Below, in pieces: positions 51,655 through 61,282 of a DNA stretch of 64,000 nt. The position numbers and the translations under genes are program-made. The first letter of the stretch is position 1; each line of letters opens with the position of its first letter. Below the pieces are notes generated by a model that was given only the letters and a program-made list of their open reading frames with translations, was not told the DNA's origin and did not search any database. The stretch lies in contig CAZOUY010000003.1 of the NCBI GenBank assembly GCA_964583155.1, positions 1 through 64,000 on the forward strand, read 5' to 3'. The DNA comes from CAG-826 sp964583155 (GTDB lineage: Bacteria > Bacillota_I > Bacilli_A > RFN20 > CAG-826).

Positions 51655-52830
51655 ATGAAAGTAAGTGTTGATACAACAAAAAAGAAACAAACCGAAGAAA
51701 AGCGTACCGCAAAATCGACCTTTAAATTATTATTTCGTTCATTATTTAAAAATGATGCTTGCGTAGAGGCCAAAAAATTACCATGGTATCTTGCCGTTAT
51801 TAGCTTTTTTCTTTCGGTCTTAATTTCCATCATCCCTCCCGTGGTTTCTAGCGGAACGGAAAAAGGAAGTTATGTCTTAACCAACGAGACCTATTCTATG
51901 GATGTTGGATTTACGGCGTTCAATAATTTTTTATACAAAAACAAAATTGATATTATCGTCAAATCGCAAACCAATGATGCTGGCAAAATAATTGACACTA
52001 CACTTTCGATGGATGTTGATAACTATGCCAAATGGAAAAATGCTAGTGAGACTATCGAAACCAATGGTTATACCTATTATGAATTCAAAACAAATGATGC
52101 TTCCGGAAATCCCGGACCGGCACGTTTTAGAGTTTTCTATATCAATGGCGATAAAAATGTTGCATCCGGTGTCACTCCAGCGTCCGATTTCTTCTATAAC
52201 AATGAGCGTTTTGGAGTTCGTTCAACCTCCAATGAGCCTGAAAGCGATGGCTACATTGCTCCGGCTTCCTTTATGGTTTTAGGAACCCACGAAATATTCA
52301 TCGCCGTCTATAAAAATGCATCTACCAAAAATTCAGAATATTCCGGATCTCCTTTCCGCGGTGATTATTTAAGACTTACGAGCGCTGATGGAATCCATCT
52401 ACACACCCTTTTATTAGGTAAACAATCAACCGAAGAGGATGTTGAAGCTGTTAAAAACTTTTCGATGATGAACCCAAAGTGGGAAAGTCCTGAAGAATCA
52501 GGATGGATTAATTTCCTGAATGCGGCTTACTCTTTCACTCGAATGAACAATACTCTCATGATGTTTTCTATGCTAACCGGTATTAATGCATTAATTATAT
52601 TGGTTTATGGATTTACCCTATGGATTCTAACGCGCGGTAAGAAAAATCCTAATCGTGGTATTAAAGTCAATGAAACGATGAAAATTTCCTGTTTCTCGGC
52701 TCTCTCGCCTGCGATATTATCACTCATCATCGGGTTTATTTTACCGAGATTTGGAACATTCAGCTTTATATTACTATCCAGCTTCCGTCTCATGTGGCTC
52801 TCGATGAAAACCATGCGACCAATGGAATAA
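51655..52830 (+). CDS. Membrane protein, DUF1189-like topology
   Basis: 391 residues of unknown function. A Lys-rich cytoplasmic N-terminus (1-40) precedes a membrane segment (about 46-64), a large extracytoplasmic domain (about 65-300, rich in Asn, Ser, Thr, Tyr, no Cys-based motif seen), then two to three C-terminal membrane segments (about 305-325, 345-365, 370-385). This topology and the FKLLFRSLFKND...KKLPWYLAVISFFLSVLISIIPP opening resemble DUF1189 proteins. It is followed by two more envelope genes on the same strand. Confidence 0.45.
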   Translation: MKVSVDTTKKKQTEEKRTAKSTFKLLFRSLFKNDACVEAKKLPWYLAVISFFLSVLISIIPPVVSSGTEKGSYVLTNETYSMDVGFTAFNNFLYKNKIDIIVKSQTNDAGKIIDTTLSMDVDNYAKWKNASETIETNGYTYYEFKTNDASGNPGPARFRVFYINGDKNVASGVTPASDFFYNNERFGVRSTSNEPESDGYIAPASFMVLGTHEIFIAVYKNASTKNSEYSGSPFRGDYLRLTSADGIHLHTLLLGKQSTEEDVEAVKNFSMMNPKWESPEESGWINFLNAAYSFTRMNNTLMMFSMLTGINALIILVYGFTLWILTRGKKNPNRGIKVNETMKISCFSALSPAILSLIIGFILPRFGTFSFILLSSFRLMWLSMKTMRPME

Positions 52831-52844
52831 TTTTATTGCCCTTT

Positions 52845-52918
52845 AAGCCCTCATACTTTTCTATAGGATAAGATTTACCTCTTGTCACTAGATGATTTTA
52901 AAGGTATTGGGGCTTTTT
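52845..52918 (+). terminator. Terminator after the 51.6-kb gene
   Basis: AAGCCCTCATACTTTT and AAAGGTATTGGGGCTT can pair along most of their length and are followed by TTTTTT. The loop is long (about 40 bases), so the call is moderate. Confidence 0.6.
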
Positions 52919-52989
52919 TAATTAATTTATATAAAATAATTGTCGACCTATGATAAAATATTTTTGAAAATGACACGGAGGAATGATCG

Positions 52990-54837
52990 ATGGATAATGA
53001 TTTATTAGAGCCACTTTCGCTATTCAATAAAACGCTCAAAAAAGAGTTTCATAAAAATGCTGAAGAATACTTTGAAGAGCTTGCCAAAAAAGCCGAAATC
53101 GATGTAGATGCAAATAAAAAAACCGTGGCATCATATAAAAAAGCCTTAAGCGATCTTGAACATGCGAAGAAGCAGGCTAATAAAACGAGAACATGGAAAG
53201 CGGTAATTATATTTCTAATCGTCATCATGTTCATTGTGGCAGGAGTGTTTGTTTATTTTGCCATCAATAATCAATTATTAGATGTCTATTTAAATATTCT
53301 CATCGCTGTTCTTTGCGTAGGTGTTGCGGTAGGATTTATCATCTTTTTAGTCAAAAAAATAAATAAAAAAATCCAAAAGCAGCAGGAAAAATGCGATCAA
53401 CTAGCCGAACAGGCCAACCGCTTTTTAGCGGAGGCTAATGCTCAAATGCTCGGTTTAAATAAACTATTCGATTGGAACACGCATATTGAAATCATTCGTC
53501 GCACGACTGATTTACTGCAAATGGATCCTTATTTTGATATTCGCCGTTTTCAATATTTACATGATAAATATGATCTTGATGACGAAGTTGATCCCAAAAT
53601 TTCTACTGATTTTATTATCTCGGGTGTTATTGCGAAGAATCCGTTTTTGATAGTTCGACAATTAAATCAAACAATGGAGAATAAGACATATTATGGTACT
53701 CTTGTGATTTCTTGGGTCGAAACCTACCATGATTCCGAAGGCCATTTGCACACTACCACCAGAAGTCAGACTTTGCATGCTTCTGTTATCAAGCCGGCTC
53801 CTTTTTACGACTATAAAACTTTCCTCGTATATGGTAATGATGCCGCTCCCGATTTGAGCTTCACAAGATCTCCTTCTAATGCTTCCGGCTTAAGCGAAAA
53901 GGAAATCCAAAGAAAAGTCAAAAAAGGCGAGAAGGAATTACAAAAGAGATCTGAAAAAGGCGTTACTGATGGTGGATTTACTCGTTTAAGCAATAGTGAA
54001 TTCGATATTCTCTTTGGTGCTTTAGATCGTAACAATGAAGTCCAATTCCGCTTATTATTTACACCTTTGGCACAAAAATCTTTATTGGAGCTCATTAAAT
54101 CCAATACGCCCTATGGTGATGATTTTACCTTCATTAAAAATGGGCCCCTCAATTTTATAATTTCGCGCCATTCTCAAAATCAAAACTATTATGGTAATCC
54201 TTCCAACTACATGTCCTATGATTTAGAGTCGGCCAAAAAGCAATTTGTGAGTTACAATGATTCATGGATTCAAAGCGTTTATTTCGATTTAGCGCCCCTA
54301 TTGAGCATTCCTCTTTATCAGCAGCATGAAGGCGATAGCGATTATGTATATACCAATACATATGATCGAAATTACACCAGCTATGAAGAAGAGGTTTTGG
54401 CTAATGCTTTCGACCCTTCGTTATTTAAGCATCCTGATTCGGTGACTCCAACCACCCTTAAAGCTAATTTTGTTGCAAAGTGTAACGATGCCGATTTGAT
54501 CTCGGTCGTTGCTTACTCATTTGCCGGTATTAATCGTGTTGATTATGTCCCGGTAAGAGGCGGAGATGGCCATACTCATAACGTGCCTGTTAATTGGGTG
54601 GAATATGTTCCTCTTGAATGCGAAACGCTGATGGTGATGAAGGCCTTTGATGGTTCTAAAGCCGATTTTGATAATTTACAGGAAAATGCCGAGTTCCAAG
54701 GCTTTTTGGGGAAATACTCCAAAGATTGTCATGTCATTTTCCAAAGAGGCTTAATGGCCTTACTTGTCACGACATTATATAATAACGAAATTGACAATGA
54801 ATTGACTAATATTATTAAAAAGTGTAGAATAAACTAA
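52990..54837 (+). CDS. Large membrane protein with DUF3137-like region, paired with LemA
   Basis: 615 residues. N-terminal charged helical, probably coiled-coil region (1-65), two membrane segments (about 70-92 and 97-120), a second coiled coil (about 122-150), then a cytoplasmic or surface domain to the end. Around residue 340, LSNSEFDILFGALDRNNEVQFRLLFTPLAQKSLLELI follows the DUF3137 pattern also seen in the protein at 9042-9998. It is only 27 bases from lemA. DUF3137 and LemA genes are neighbours in many bacteria, which supports the call; function unknown. Confidence 0.5.
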   Translation: MDNDLLEPLSLFNKTLKKEFHKNAEEYFEELAKKAEIDVDANKKTVASYKKALSDLEHAKKQANKTRTWKAVIIFLIVIMFIVAGVFVYFAINNQLLDVYLNILIAVLCVGVAVGFIIFLVKKINKKIQKQQEKCDQLAEQANRFLAEANAQMLGLNKLFDWNTHIEIIRRTTDLLQMDPYFDIRRFQYLHDKYDLDDEVDPKISTDFIISGVIAKNPFLIVRQLNQTMENKTYYGTLVISWVETYHDSEGHLHTTTRSQTLHASVIKPAPFYDYKTFLVYGNDAAPDLSFTRSPSNASGLSEKEIQRKVKKGEKELQKRSEKGVTDGGFTRLSNSEFDILFGALDRNNEVQFRLLFTPLAQKSLLELIKSNTPYGDDFTFIKNGPLNFIISRHSQNQNYYGNPSNYMSYDLESAKKQFVSYNDSWIQSVYFDLAPLLSIPLYQQHEGDSDYVYTNTYDRNYTSYEEEVLANAFDPSLFKHPDSVTPTTLKANFVAKCNDADLISVVAYSFAGINRVDYVPVRGGDGHTHNVPVNWVEYVPLECETLMVMKAFDGSKADFDNLQENAEFQGFLGKYSKDCHVIFQRGLMALLVTTLYNNEIDNELTNIIKKCRIN

Positions 54838-54864
54838 GATTAGTAAAGGAGTAAAAAACAGACT

Positions 54865-55566
54865 ATGGCAAATGAATTAGATGAATTAAGTGGACCAGTT
54901 AGTGAAGAAGGCCGCGATGTTGCAGTTATCGCTAAGCAAATCCCTGTCACAATTGGTACCGGATCGAAAGTTTTTGAATTCTTTTTATGGTTTCCTTTGG
55001 TTATCCCTGGATTAATATTCTTAACAATGAAAATTAAAGCTAAGAATTATTTAAGACAGTTACAACAAAAGATCCAGCATGATGCTTCTCAAATAGATAA
55101 TTATCTTGAGCAACGGGTCATGATTTTACAAAACTGCGCAAAATTGCTTGATAAAGCAGTGGAATTAGATAAAGAAACATTTACCACGATTGCCGCTCAT
55201 CGCTCGGGTATCAGTACCGCTGAAGGTGGTAGTGACGCTGCTACTAGTGGCGATAGTGATAGTGCTCGTAATTTATTGAGTGGTGCTGTTGATCGGTTAT
55301 CAACTCAAATCCACATTGCAATGGAAAACTATCCTGATTTAAAAGCTCATCGGCAAATTGAAAAAGCGATGCAACAAAACGATTATTTGCAACGTGAAAT
55401 CACTGCCGCTCGTGAGGTTTACAATGACACCATTGAAGAATGGAACCAAGCTATATTTGCTTGGCCAACCAAGCAAATAGTTGCTGCTAAAATGGGATAT
55501 ACGACTCGTATACCTTTCTCAGCATCAAAAGAAATTAAAGAAAAAGCACGCGATGTCTTCTTTTAA
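54865..55566 (+). CDS. lemA: LemA family protein
   Basis: 233 residues. A short N-terminus and one membrane segment (about 38-58) anchor a long helical domain with LemA hallmarks: QIDNYLEQRVMILQNCAKLL, LSGAVDRLSTQIHIAMENYPDLKA and YNDTIEEWNQAIFAWPTKQIVAAKMGYTTRIPF. A Gly/Ser/Thr/Asp-rich insert (about 115-137) interrupts the helix. LemA proteins are anchored helical bundles of unknown molecular role, implicated in envelope homeostasis and vesicle formation. Last gene of the cluster, with a perfect terminator downstream. Confidence 0.88.
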   Translation: MANELDELSGPVSEEGRDVAVIAKQIPVTIGTGSKVFEFFLWFPLVIPGLIFLTMKIKAKNYLRQLQQKIQHDASQIDNYLEQRVMILQNCAKLLDKAVELDKETFTTIAAHRSGISTAEGGSDAATSGDSDSARNLLSGAVDRLSTQIHIAMENYPDLKAHRQIEKAMQQNDYLQREITAAREVYNDTIEEWNQAIFAWPTKQIVAAKMGYTTRIPFSASKEIKEKARDVFF

Positions 55567-55617
55567 TTAATCATTACGGAATCCATATTTTATAGATTCG
55601 TGATTATCTGCAATTAC

Positions 55618-55649
55618 AAAAGCTCTCGGACGATTATCCGAGAGCTTTT
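55618..55649. terminator. lemA terminator (bidirectional)
   Basis: AAAAGCTCTCGGA and TCCGAGAGCTTTT form a perfect 13-base stem with a six-base loop. It lies between convergent genes and serves both. Confidence 0.9.
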
Positions 55650-55674
55650 ACTATATATAGGATAAATTATAAAT

Positions 55675-56088
55675 TTATAAATCTATTGTTTCTATCGTAA
55701 AATCGCAATAATATTCGGCTTTTATTCCCTTAAATTTTAATACGCAATAGTCAGGGTCCGTTACACCTTTTTTATAAAACAGCTTATCGCCAAAACGCCA
55801 AATCTCGTCTTTTGTCGCTTGATCAGTGCAGACTTGCATGTCGCCTATGATTGCAACGCCTTGATACTTAAATTTTCCGCGCTTATAAAAATAGATGCAC
55901 GCTTTATTATTAGCTAAGTATTGTTTAATTTTATTTGACGAGGTGTTTGTTGTGAAATAAATCTCGTTACCGTCAATTTTACGAGGAGCAAGCATAGCTC
56001 TTATCACCGGATAACCTTGCTCGTTGACCGAGGCAATAAATGCAGTTTTTTGTTCCGATATAAATTGAAAGATTTGTGCTTTATCCAT
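55675..56088 (-). CDS. Pyridoxamine 5'-phosphate oxidase-fold protein
   Basis: 137 residues, FMN-binding split-barrel family. FISEQKTAFIASVNEQGYPVIRAM, YFTTNTSSNKIKQYLANNKACIYFY and YQGVAIIGDMQVCTD are typical. It lacks the full-length PNPOx C-terminal part, so it is more likely a small flavin-dependent general-stress-type reductase than a vitamin B6 enzyme. Monocistronic. Confidence 0.85.
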   Translation of the reverse strand: MDKAQIFQFISEQKTAFIASVNEQGYPVIRAMLAPRKIDGNEIYFTTNTSSNKIKQYLANNKACIYFYKRGKFKYQGVAIIGDMQVCTDQATKDEIWRFGDKLFYKKGVTDPDYCVLKFKGIKAEYYCDFTIETIDL

Positions 56089-56297
56089 TGTATACTTCCC
56101 TCCGTTAAATCATTATGTATCATCATATAATCATTATATTATATTAGAAGCAAAAATAAGAAAAGTTGGGCGATAACTTTATCTTATCTCACTAAGCTAC
56201 AAGTAGCCTAATTGATCCACCTGAAGAAGGAAAAACCAAAGGCTGAGTTTCATGTCCTGCCTGATTTTTGACTTCATGTGGCTACCTAAAAATTACG

Positions 56298-57551
56298 CTA
56301 ATCGGAGTCCTTTTTTATTTTGGAATAATCATGAAGGTTTAATATTATATAATGATCTTTCGCTAAAAGACCATCTAGGCTCTGTGGATTAAAATGCTCC
56401 TGATTAATGAGGATAATTGCGGTATCTTTGATAGTTTCCTTCAAGGTATTACCGTAATGAATGGGAATCCTTCCTTTTAAAAAGCCGATAACTTGATGCA
56501 AAACATGATCATCATAAATCCAGATTTCAAAATCGTGTTGATTTAACCCTTCTAATAGCAAATAGAGAGACGAAGCAAAAGTCCGATAAGAATTCATAAG
56601 CGTCTCGAGCCCAATAATTGCGACTTTCGAATTATTAAGCTTCTTCCGATACCGCTCACAGCTTTGAACGATGTGATCTATCATTTGTTTATCGATATCA
56701 GATATCGCCTGCATTAGATTTCCTTGATAAGGAAAGGCCTTTAAATATTTCAACAATTGTCCTCGCTGAAACTCTTCAAAATCGTTATTAGCGATTAAGC
56801 CGCCTTTAAGATGCGAATCAATTCCATATAAAATATTATCCGGTGATACTTCAAATTGACTGCTTATTAAAGCCCATTCATTAGCGTAGGCGTCTTTCAA
56901 AATTTCATAGCTTAAAGTGGCGTAAGAGGCTAATTCGGCTTCTAAAGGACTAATGTAAATAATCTCGGTTCCTTGTTGAATCCAAGGCATCAAAAACATA
57001 TTCATAAAGAAATGCTCTTCATCATCATGACATCCAACAATGGTCTTTTGAGGTTGGAACATCTCATCGATTATATTCTTCCCTTTAATATTGAAGGGAT
57101 TATAAATAACCTGAACCGATCCCTGAAAGCACGAGCTTAAATACTTTAAAACGCGATCATTGGTATATGGTGTGACCATGGTTTTAATCAAAACACGAAG
57201 CTGAGATTGCGGATATTTTCCTAAAAAATCGATCGCATCATAAAAGCCATCCATCGCGGGATTTGCATGATTATCTTGATACGTATCAAAAGCCAAAACA
57301 AATAAATCAAAAGGGCCACTAATTTGCTCAAGAGAACTCAAAAAGGTAATATTCTCATGATACAACGACCATTTATCTTGTAAATCAGGCCAATGATTGC
57401 CGATCAAACCGCGTTGCATCATTTTTACTTTATGAATATCAAAATCAAAACAAAATACCTGATGCCCCCAAGATGAATATAGCAAAGCCGTAATAATTCC
57501 AGGATTATCGAGTCCAAATATTAAAATGCGATTGCTGGCTTTAACCATCAT
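56298..57551 (-). CDS. UDP-sugar dehydrogenase-like protein lacking catalytic residues
   Basis: 417 residues with the UDP-glucose/GDP-mannose dehydrogenase layout: NAD-binding Rossmann start ILIFGLDNPGIITALLYSSWGHQVFCFDFD, a central region around EAELASYATLSYEIL, and a second Rossmann half (about 308-410). In active enzymes the central helix has Lys and Asn (EAEAAKLFAN in Streptococcus pyogenes); here the positions are S209 and L213. The GG-x-Cys motif with the nucleophile is also missing. It is therefore probably not an oxidising enzyme; a binding or regulatory role in glycan synthesis is a guess. Coupled to the upstream gene by a stop/start overlap (TAATG). Confidence 0.6.
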   Translation of the reverse strand: MMVKASNRILIFGLDNPGIITALLYSSWGHQVFCFDFDIHKVKMMQRGLIGNHWPDLQDKWSLYHENITFLSSLEQISGPFDLFVLAFDTYQDNHANPAMDGFYDAIDFLGKYPQSQLRVLIKTMVTPYTNDRVLKYLSSCFQGSVQVIYNPFNIKGKNIIDEMFQPQKTIVGCHDDEEHFFMNMFLMPWIQQGTEIIYISPLEAELASYATLSYEILKDAYANEWALISSQFEVSPDNILYGIDSHLKGGLIANNDFEEFQRGQLLKYLKAFPYQGNLMQAISDIDKQMIDHIVQSCERYRKKLNNSKVAIIGLETLMNSYRTFASSLYLLLEGLNQHDFEIWIYDDHVLHQVIGFLKGRIPIHYGNTLKETIKDTAIILINQEHFNPQSLDGLLAKDHYIILNLHDYSKIKKDSD

Positions 57552-57892
57552 TAGTCTCCGTAATCCGAACCCCGTGATTTATCTTCAACAAAAATTTGCA
57601 ATTTGTTAGTTATATCAAATATTTCCAAGTATATAGCATCCTGACAATGAGTCAAAGGCGCATCATAATCACCGGTAAAGACAACTTTTTTATTATTATG
57701 GACTATTCGCTGCATTTCTTCTAAAATAGTGGTAGAATAATCTGGATAGTGTTTGAAAAATTCTTGCAGTTGTGTATAGAAAATCGGTTCAATATAAAAC
57801 ATTGTCCCATCTTCATTTTGATAAAGAGTCGAAAAAGGATTACGTTCATCCTTTATCAATAAAAGAGATGCCCATTCTGGATAGTTTTTCAC
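57551..57892 (-). CDS. Hypothetical small protein coupled to the UGDH-like gene
   Basis: 113 residues, no recognisable family. It is acidic, soluble, with no signal peptide, one Cys, and aromatic-rich stretches (TMFYIEPIFYTQLQEFF). It starts at GTG after GGGGTGATTTT, a good ribosome binding site, and its stop overlaps the start of the UGDH-like gene, so the two proteins are probably made together and may interact. Confidence 0.6.
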   Translation of the reverse strand: MKNYPEWASLLLIKDERNPFSTLYQNEDGTMFYIEPIFYTQLQEFFKHYPDYSTTILEEMQRIVHNNKKVVFTGDYDAPLTHCQDAIYLEIFDITNKLQIFVEDKSRGSDYGD

Positions 57893-57914
57893 AAAATCAC
57901 CCCGCTCTTATTAT

Positions 57915-57920
57915 ATTATA
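57915..57920 (-). promoter_or_regulatory. -10 box of the 57.9-kb gene pair
   Basis: TATAAT on the minus strand with a possible TTGTTT -35 at 16 bases, in the 64-base divergent region shared with the HAD phosphatase gene. Confidence 0.45.
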
Positions 57921-57956
57921 CAAATTGTTGGTTAAAAAACAACGGAAGGAGTGCAA

Positions 57957-58748
57957 ATGAAAAAAGAAATCAAAGCCGTTATCACTGATATAGATGAGAC
58001 TCTATTTAGTCATAGTTTAAAAAAGATTCCCGATAGCGCCGTCGAAGCAATCAAGGCATTACAAAAAAAGGGCATCAAAGTTTTTTTATGCTCTGGTAGG
58101 AATCTATATTTAATTCGAAAGCTCGGCATTTTTGACTATATTACGCCTGATGGCATCATTACCATGAATGGAGCGAACGCCATTATAGGCGATCAAATAA
58201 TCTATCGCTATCCTATTCCGGAAGATGTTATTGATTCTTTAATTAAATTCTCAAAGCGCTTAAAATTTGGTTTGACTTTGATTGAAGAAAAAGAAGGTCA
58301 TATCAACTATGTCGATGAACGTGTGATTTCTGCACATGAAAAATATGGAACGCGTTTCCCACAGCCGAGAACCTTCCCGGATCATTACGATCGTACGATT
58401 TATCAAGCGATTGCTTTTTGCGATGAGTTGGATGAGTCATTGTTTTTACCGCATCTCCATGATTGCAAATGCGCTCGATGGGATGAATTTGCCGTGGATA
58501 TCATGCCCAAAGACAGTGATAAGGCCAAGGGCGTGTTAGCGGTCTTAGAATACTATAATTGGAAGCCTGAAAATGTGCTATGCATCGGTGATGCTATTAA
58601 TGATATTGAAATGGTCGCTTTTGCCGGTATCGGCGTAGCGATGGGAAATGCCCGCAGTGAAACAAAAGCCATCGCTGATTATGTAACTGATGAAATCAAT
58701 AACGATGGTTGGGCCAAAGCTATGAAGCATTTCGGTCTTATCGATTAA
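57957..58748 (+). CDS. Cof-type HAD-IIB phosphatase
   Basis: 263-residue haloacid-dehalogenase phosphatase acting on small phosphorylated metabolites. Motif I ITDIDETLF (nucleophile and general-acid Asp), motif II FLCSGRN, motif III Lys (DKAKG) and motif IV GDAINDIEMVAFAGIGVAMGNA are intact, with a C2 cap between. ATG at 57957 follows GGAAGGAG; an in-frame GTG six bases earlier overlaps this site. Substrate unknown. Confidence 0.93.
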   Translation: MKKEIKAVITDIDETLFSHSLKKIPDSAVEAIKALQKKGIKVFLCSGRNLYLIRKLGIFDYITPDGIITMNGANAIIGDQIIYRYPIPEDVIDSLIKFSKRLKFGLTLIEEKEGHINYVDERVISAHEKYGTRFPQPRTFPDHYDRTIYQAIAFCDELDESLFLPHLHDCKCARWDEFAVDIMPKDSDKAKGVLAVLEYYNWKPENVLCIGDAINDIEMVAFAGIGVAMGNARSETKAIADYVTDEINNDGWAKAMKHFGLID

Positions 58749-58818
58749 TTAAGATATCGGATCGACATAATTCTCCGTTATTAATAAATAGAATAAGGAA
58801 GATTGAGGGGATGAAAAA

Positions 58819-59544
58819 ATGATTGAAATAAAAAATGTTTCAAAATATTATGGAAAAGATTTTTTAGCGGTATCACATATGGATTTGGTCATCAAAAATG
58901 GGGAGATTTTTGGATTCTTAGGCCCTAATGGGGCAGGAAAAACCACCACCTTAAAAATGATGACCGGTATTTCGCCAATTAGTGAAGGAAATATATTGAT
59001 AGATGGCTTTGATATTACATCACAAAGTCTCGAAGCCAAAAAGCGTTTTGGATTTGTTCCCGATAGCCCAGATGTGTTATTAAGACTAAAGGGCATCGAA
59101 TATTTACAATTTTTAGGATCAATCTATAATGTTGACCAAAAAGACGCCAATGAACGCATCAAATCATTGGCGGAAAGGTTTGAAATTGCCGAGGCTTTAA
59201 ATGATCGCATTTCCTCTTATTCTCATGGTATGCGCCAAAAGCTATTGATGATCGGAGTGCTCTTGCATCAACCGGCAAACTGGATTTTAGATGAGCCCTT
59301 AACCGGTCTCGACCCTAAATCCGCCTTTACTTTAAAGGAAATGATGCGGGAGCATGCTGATTCAGGAAATTCGGTTCTCTTTTCAACTCACGTTTTGGAT
59401 GTGGCTGAGAAGGTATGTGATCGGGTTGGCATTATCGCCCATGGTAAGCTTCTTTTCGTTGGAACCATCGAAGAATTACGCAAACAATCATCAAAAGATG
59501 AATCATTAGAAGAATTATTTTTGGAGTTGACTGAAAATGAGTAG
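58819..59544 (+). CDS. ABC transporter ATP-binding protein
   Basis: 241 residues. Walker A GPNGAGKTT (about 37-45), Q loop, signature YSHGMRQK, Walker B WILDEPLTGLDP and the switch His in FSTHVLD are complete. The C-terminal short regulatory tail is of the ABC-2 exporter type. Its end overlaps the permease gene by eight bases. Confidence 0.95.
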   Translation: MIEIKNVSKYYGKDFLAVSHMDLVIKNGEIFGFLGPNGAGKTTTLKMMTGISPISEGNILIDGFDITSQSLEAKKRFGFVPDSPDVLLRLKGIEYLQFLGSIYNVDQKDANERIKSLAERFEIAEALNDRISSYSHGMRQKLLMIGVLLHQPANWILDEPLTGLDPKSAFTLKEMMREHADSGNSVLFSTHVLDVAEKVCDRVGIIAHGKLLFVGTIEELRKQSSKDESLEELFLELTENE

Positions 59545-61282
59545 AATTCTTTCGTTAACAAAGGTGATTTTAAAAAATAGCACCAATATTTTTGGCTCCT
59601 TTTCCAAAAATGATGGAAAACGCGATAAAGGTAAAATTAAAGGGCGCGCCCTGCCTATCGTTTTGTTTATCTGCTTTATAATAGTTGGTGTCTCTTTGTT
59701 TTTTACGGGATATGAGATTTTAACCATCGCCAAACTATCCGATAATGGCGAAATAACGAACGTTGATTGGCAATTTGTCGATAATCTTTTAACCGCCATT
59801 ATTCCGTATTTTTTCTTTTTTATATTTATTTTTCTTAATACTTTAGTCGCTTCTATCTTCTTTCTTTCCAGCGATAATAAGGTGTTTTTATCTCTTCCTA
59901 TTAAACCATATGAGATCTTTTTAGCACGCTTTTTTTCATGTCTAATAACCGCTTATATTATTGAAATCATTTTCATTGCACCTATAAATATTGCTTATTT
60001 AGCCGTCCTACAGCCCGGGATCATGGTTTTTATCAATCAAGTGCTTTATTTTTTATGTTTCCCTTTAATTCCGATTTCGTTTACATTCTTTATTACTATT
60101 CTCATCGACAAAATTATCGGTATTCAAAAGCACCGTGAAATCTTTGCTTTTATTTATCCTTTGATTTCGATTGTTGGAATTTGCTTAATGGAGTTTGCGA
60201 TGCAATCTTTAACTCCTAGTGATTCCCCTGCCGATAACATTGAGGTTATCGCCGCTTTAAAGCAATCAATCGCTTCTTTGGCCGAGTCTTGGTCCTTTCT
60301 AAAGCCCGTTACAAAATTTCTCACCTCAGGCTATATTCATAACAATTTCCAGGGTCTCTTATCCGCTTTAATTTTTATTCTCGTCTCAATAGCGGTGGTA
60401 GCGCTCGCTACTGTTATTTCGGGAGCTTTATATCAAAAATCACTCATCGGTGATGGCGATAAACCACGGAAAAATCATAAAAAGAAAAATGAAATAGTGA
60501 GCACATCGATAAAACCTAAATCGGTTAAAACAACCTATCTTCAAAAGGAATTTCGGATGATTGTCCGTTCACCTGCGGCCATTATGCAGCTGCTTTTTCC
60601 TCCGATTATTTTTCTTCTCATGTTCGCTGTTTCCATCGCTAGCGTCTATTTTTCTTCGCCTAAGGTGGAAGATGAGCTGAATCAAACCATAAGATTTGTT
60701 CGCAATCTATTGGATTTTAATAATGTGCTAATGCCGTTTATCGTTGTAGCGGCCGTCATTCTTTTAAATGTCATGATACTTTCTTCTGCTACCGCGATAT
60801 CGCGTGAAGGAAAAAATGCTTATTTGATGAAGGTTGTCCCATTAAAGGCCAGTACCCAAATTCATATTAAAATGATGCCCGGTTTTTCTTTTTCGCTCCT
60901 CTTGCTTTTGATTTTAGTGATAGGATGCACGATCGTTTTTACCTTGCCCTGGTATTTTCCACTAGTAATGCTTATTCCGATCGTTTTATGGTCTTTGGTG
61001 GTCAATTATATTATGATTTTAATCGATTTGAATAAACCATATTTGGACTGGGAAAATGAAACAACTTCCATCAAACAAAATCGATCGAGTATTATTTCAA
61101 TGTTGATTCTTTTTGCTATTTTGATTGTCATCGGAGTTATTGGCGCCGTGGTCCACTTATTCGTGTCAGCCCACTCTGCATGGTTTATCGCTCTTTTATC
61201 CGTTCTTGCTATCGCATTGATCATTATCATGGAAACATTTATTCAAAAGCATCAGGATACTCTTTTTAAAAATTTCGAATAA
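59537..61282 (+). CDS. ABC-2-type transporter permease
   Basis: 581 residues with about twelve membrane segments in two halves, separated by a cytoplasmic Lys-rich loop (about 315-330, KPRKNHKKKNE). It resembles putative ABC exporter permeases of Firmicutes. It is coupled to the ATPase by overlap with GGAGTTG before its start. Exported substrate unknown (antimicrobial peptide, lipid or fluoride-like solute cannot be decided). Confidence 0.85.
   Translation: MSRILSLTKVILKNSTNIFGSFSKNDGKRDKGKIKGRALPIVLFICFIIVGVSLFFTGYEILTIAKLSDNGEITNVDWQFVDNLLTAIIPYFFFFIFIFLNTLVASIFFLSSDNKVFLSLPIKPYEIFLARFFSCLITAYIIEIIFIAPINIAYLAVLQPGIMVFINQVLYFLCFPLIPISFTFFITILIDKIIGIQKHREIFAFIYPLISIVGICLMEFAMQSLTPSDSPADNIEVIAALKQSIASLAESWSFLKPVTKFLTSGYIHNNFQGLLSALIFILVSIAVVALATVISGALYQKSLIGDGDKPRKNHKKKNEIVSTSIKPKSVKTTYLQKEFRMIVRSPAAIMQLLFPPIIFLLMFAVSIASVYFSSPKVEDELNQTIRFVRNLLDFNNVLMPFIVVAAVILLNVMILSSATAISREGKNAYLMKVVPLKASTQIHIKMMPGFSFSLLLLLILVIGCTIVFTLPWYFPLVMLIPIVLWSLVVNYIMILIDLNKPYLDWENETTSIKQNRSSIISMLILFAILIVIGVIGAVVHLFVSAHSAWFIALLSVLAIALIIIMETFIQKHQDTLFKNFE

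Noticed and set aside
52831..52989. A small RNA gene between the first two genes of the 51.6-kb cluster
   Set aside because: The pairing found there fits a terminator with a long loop better than an independent RNA.
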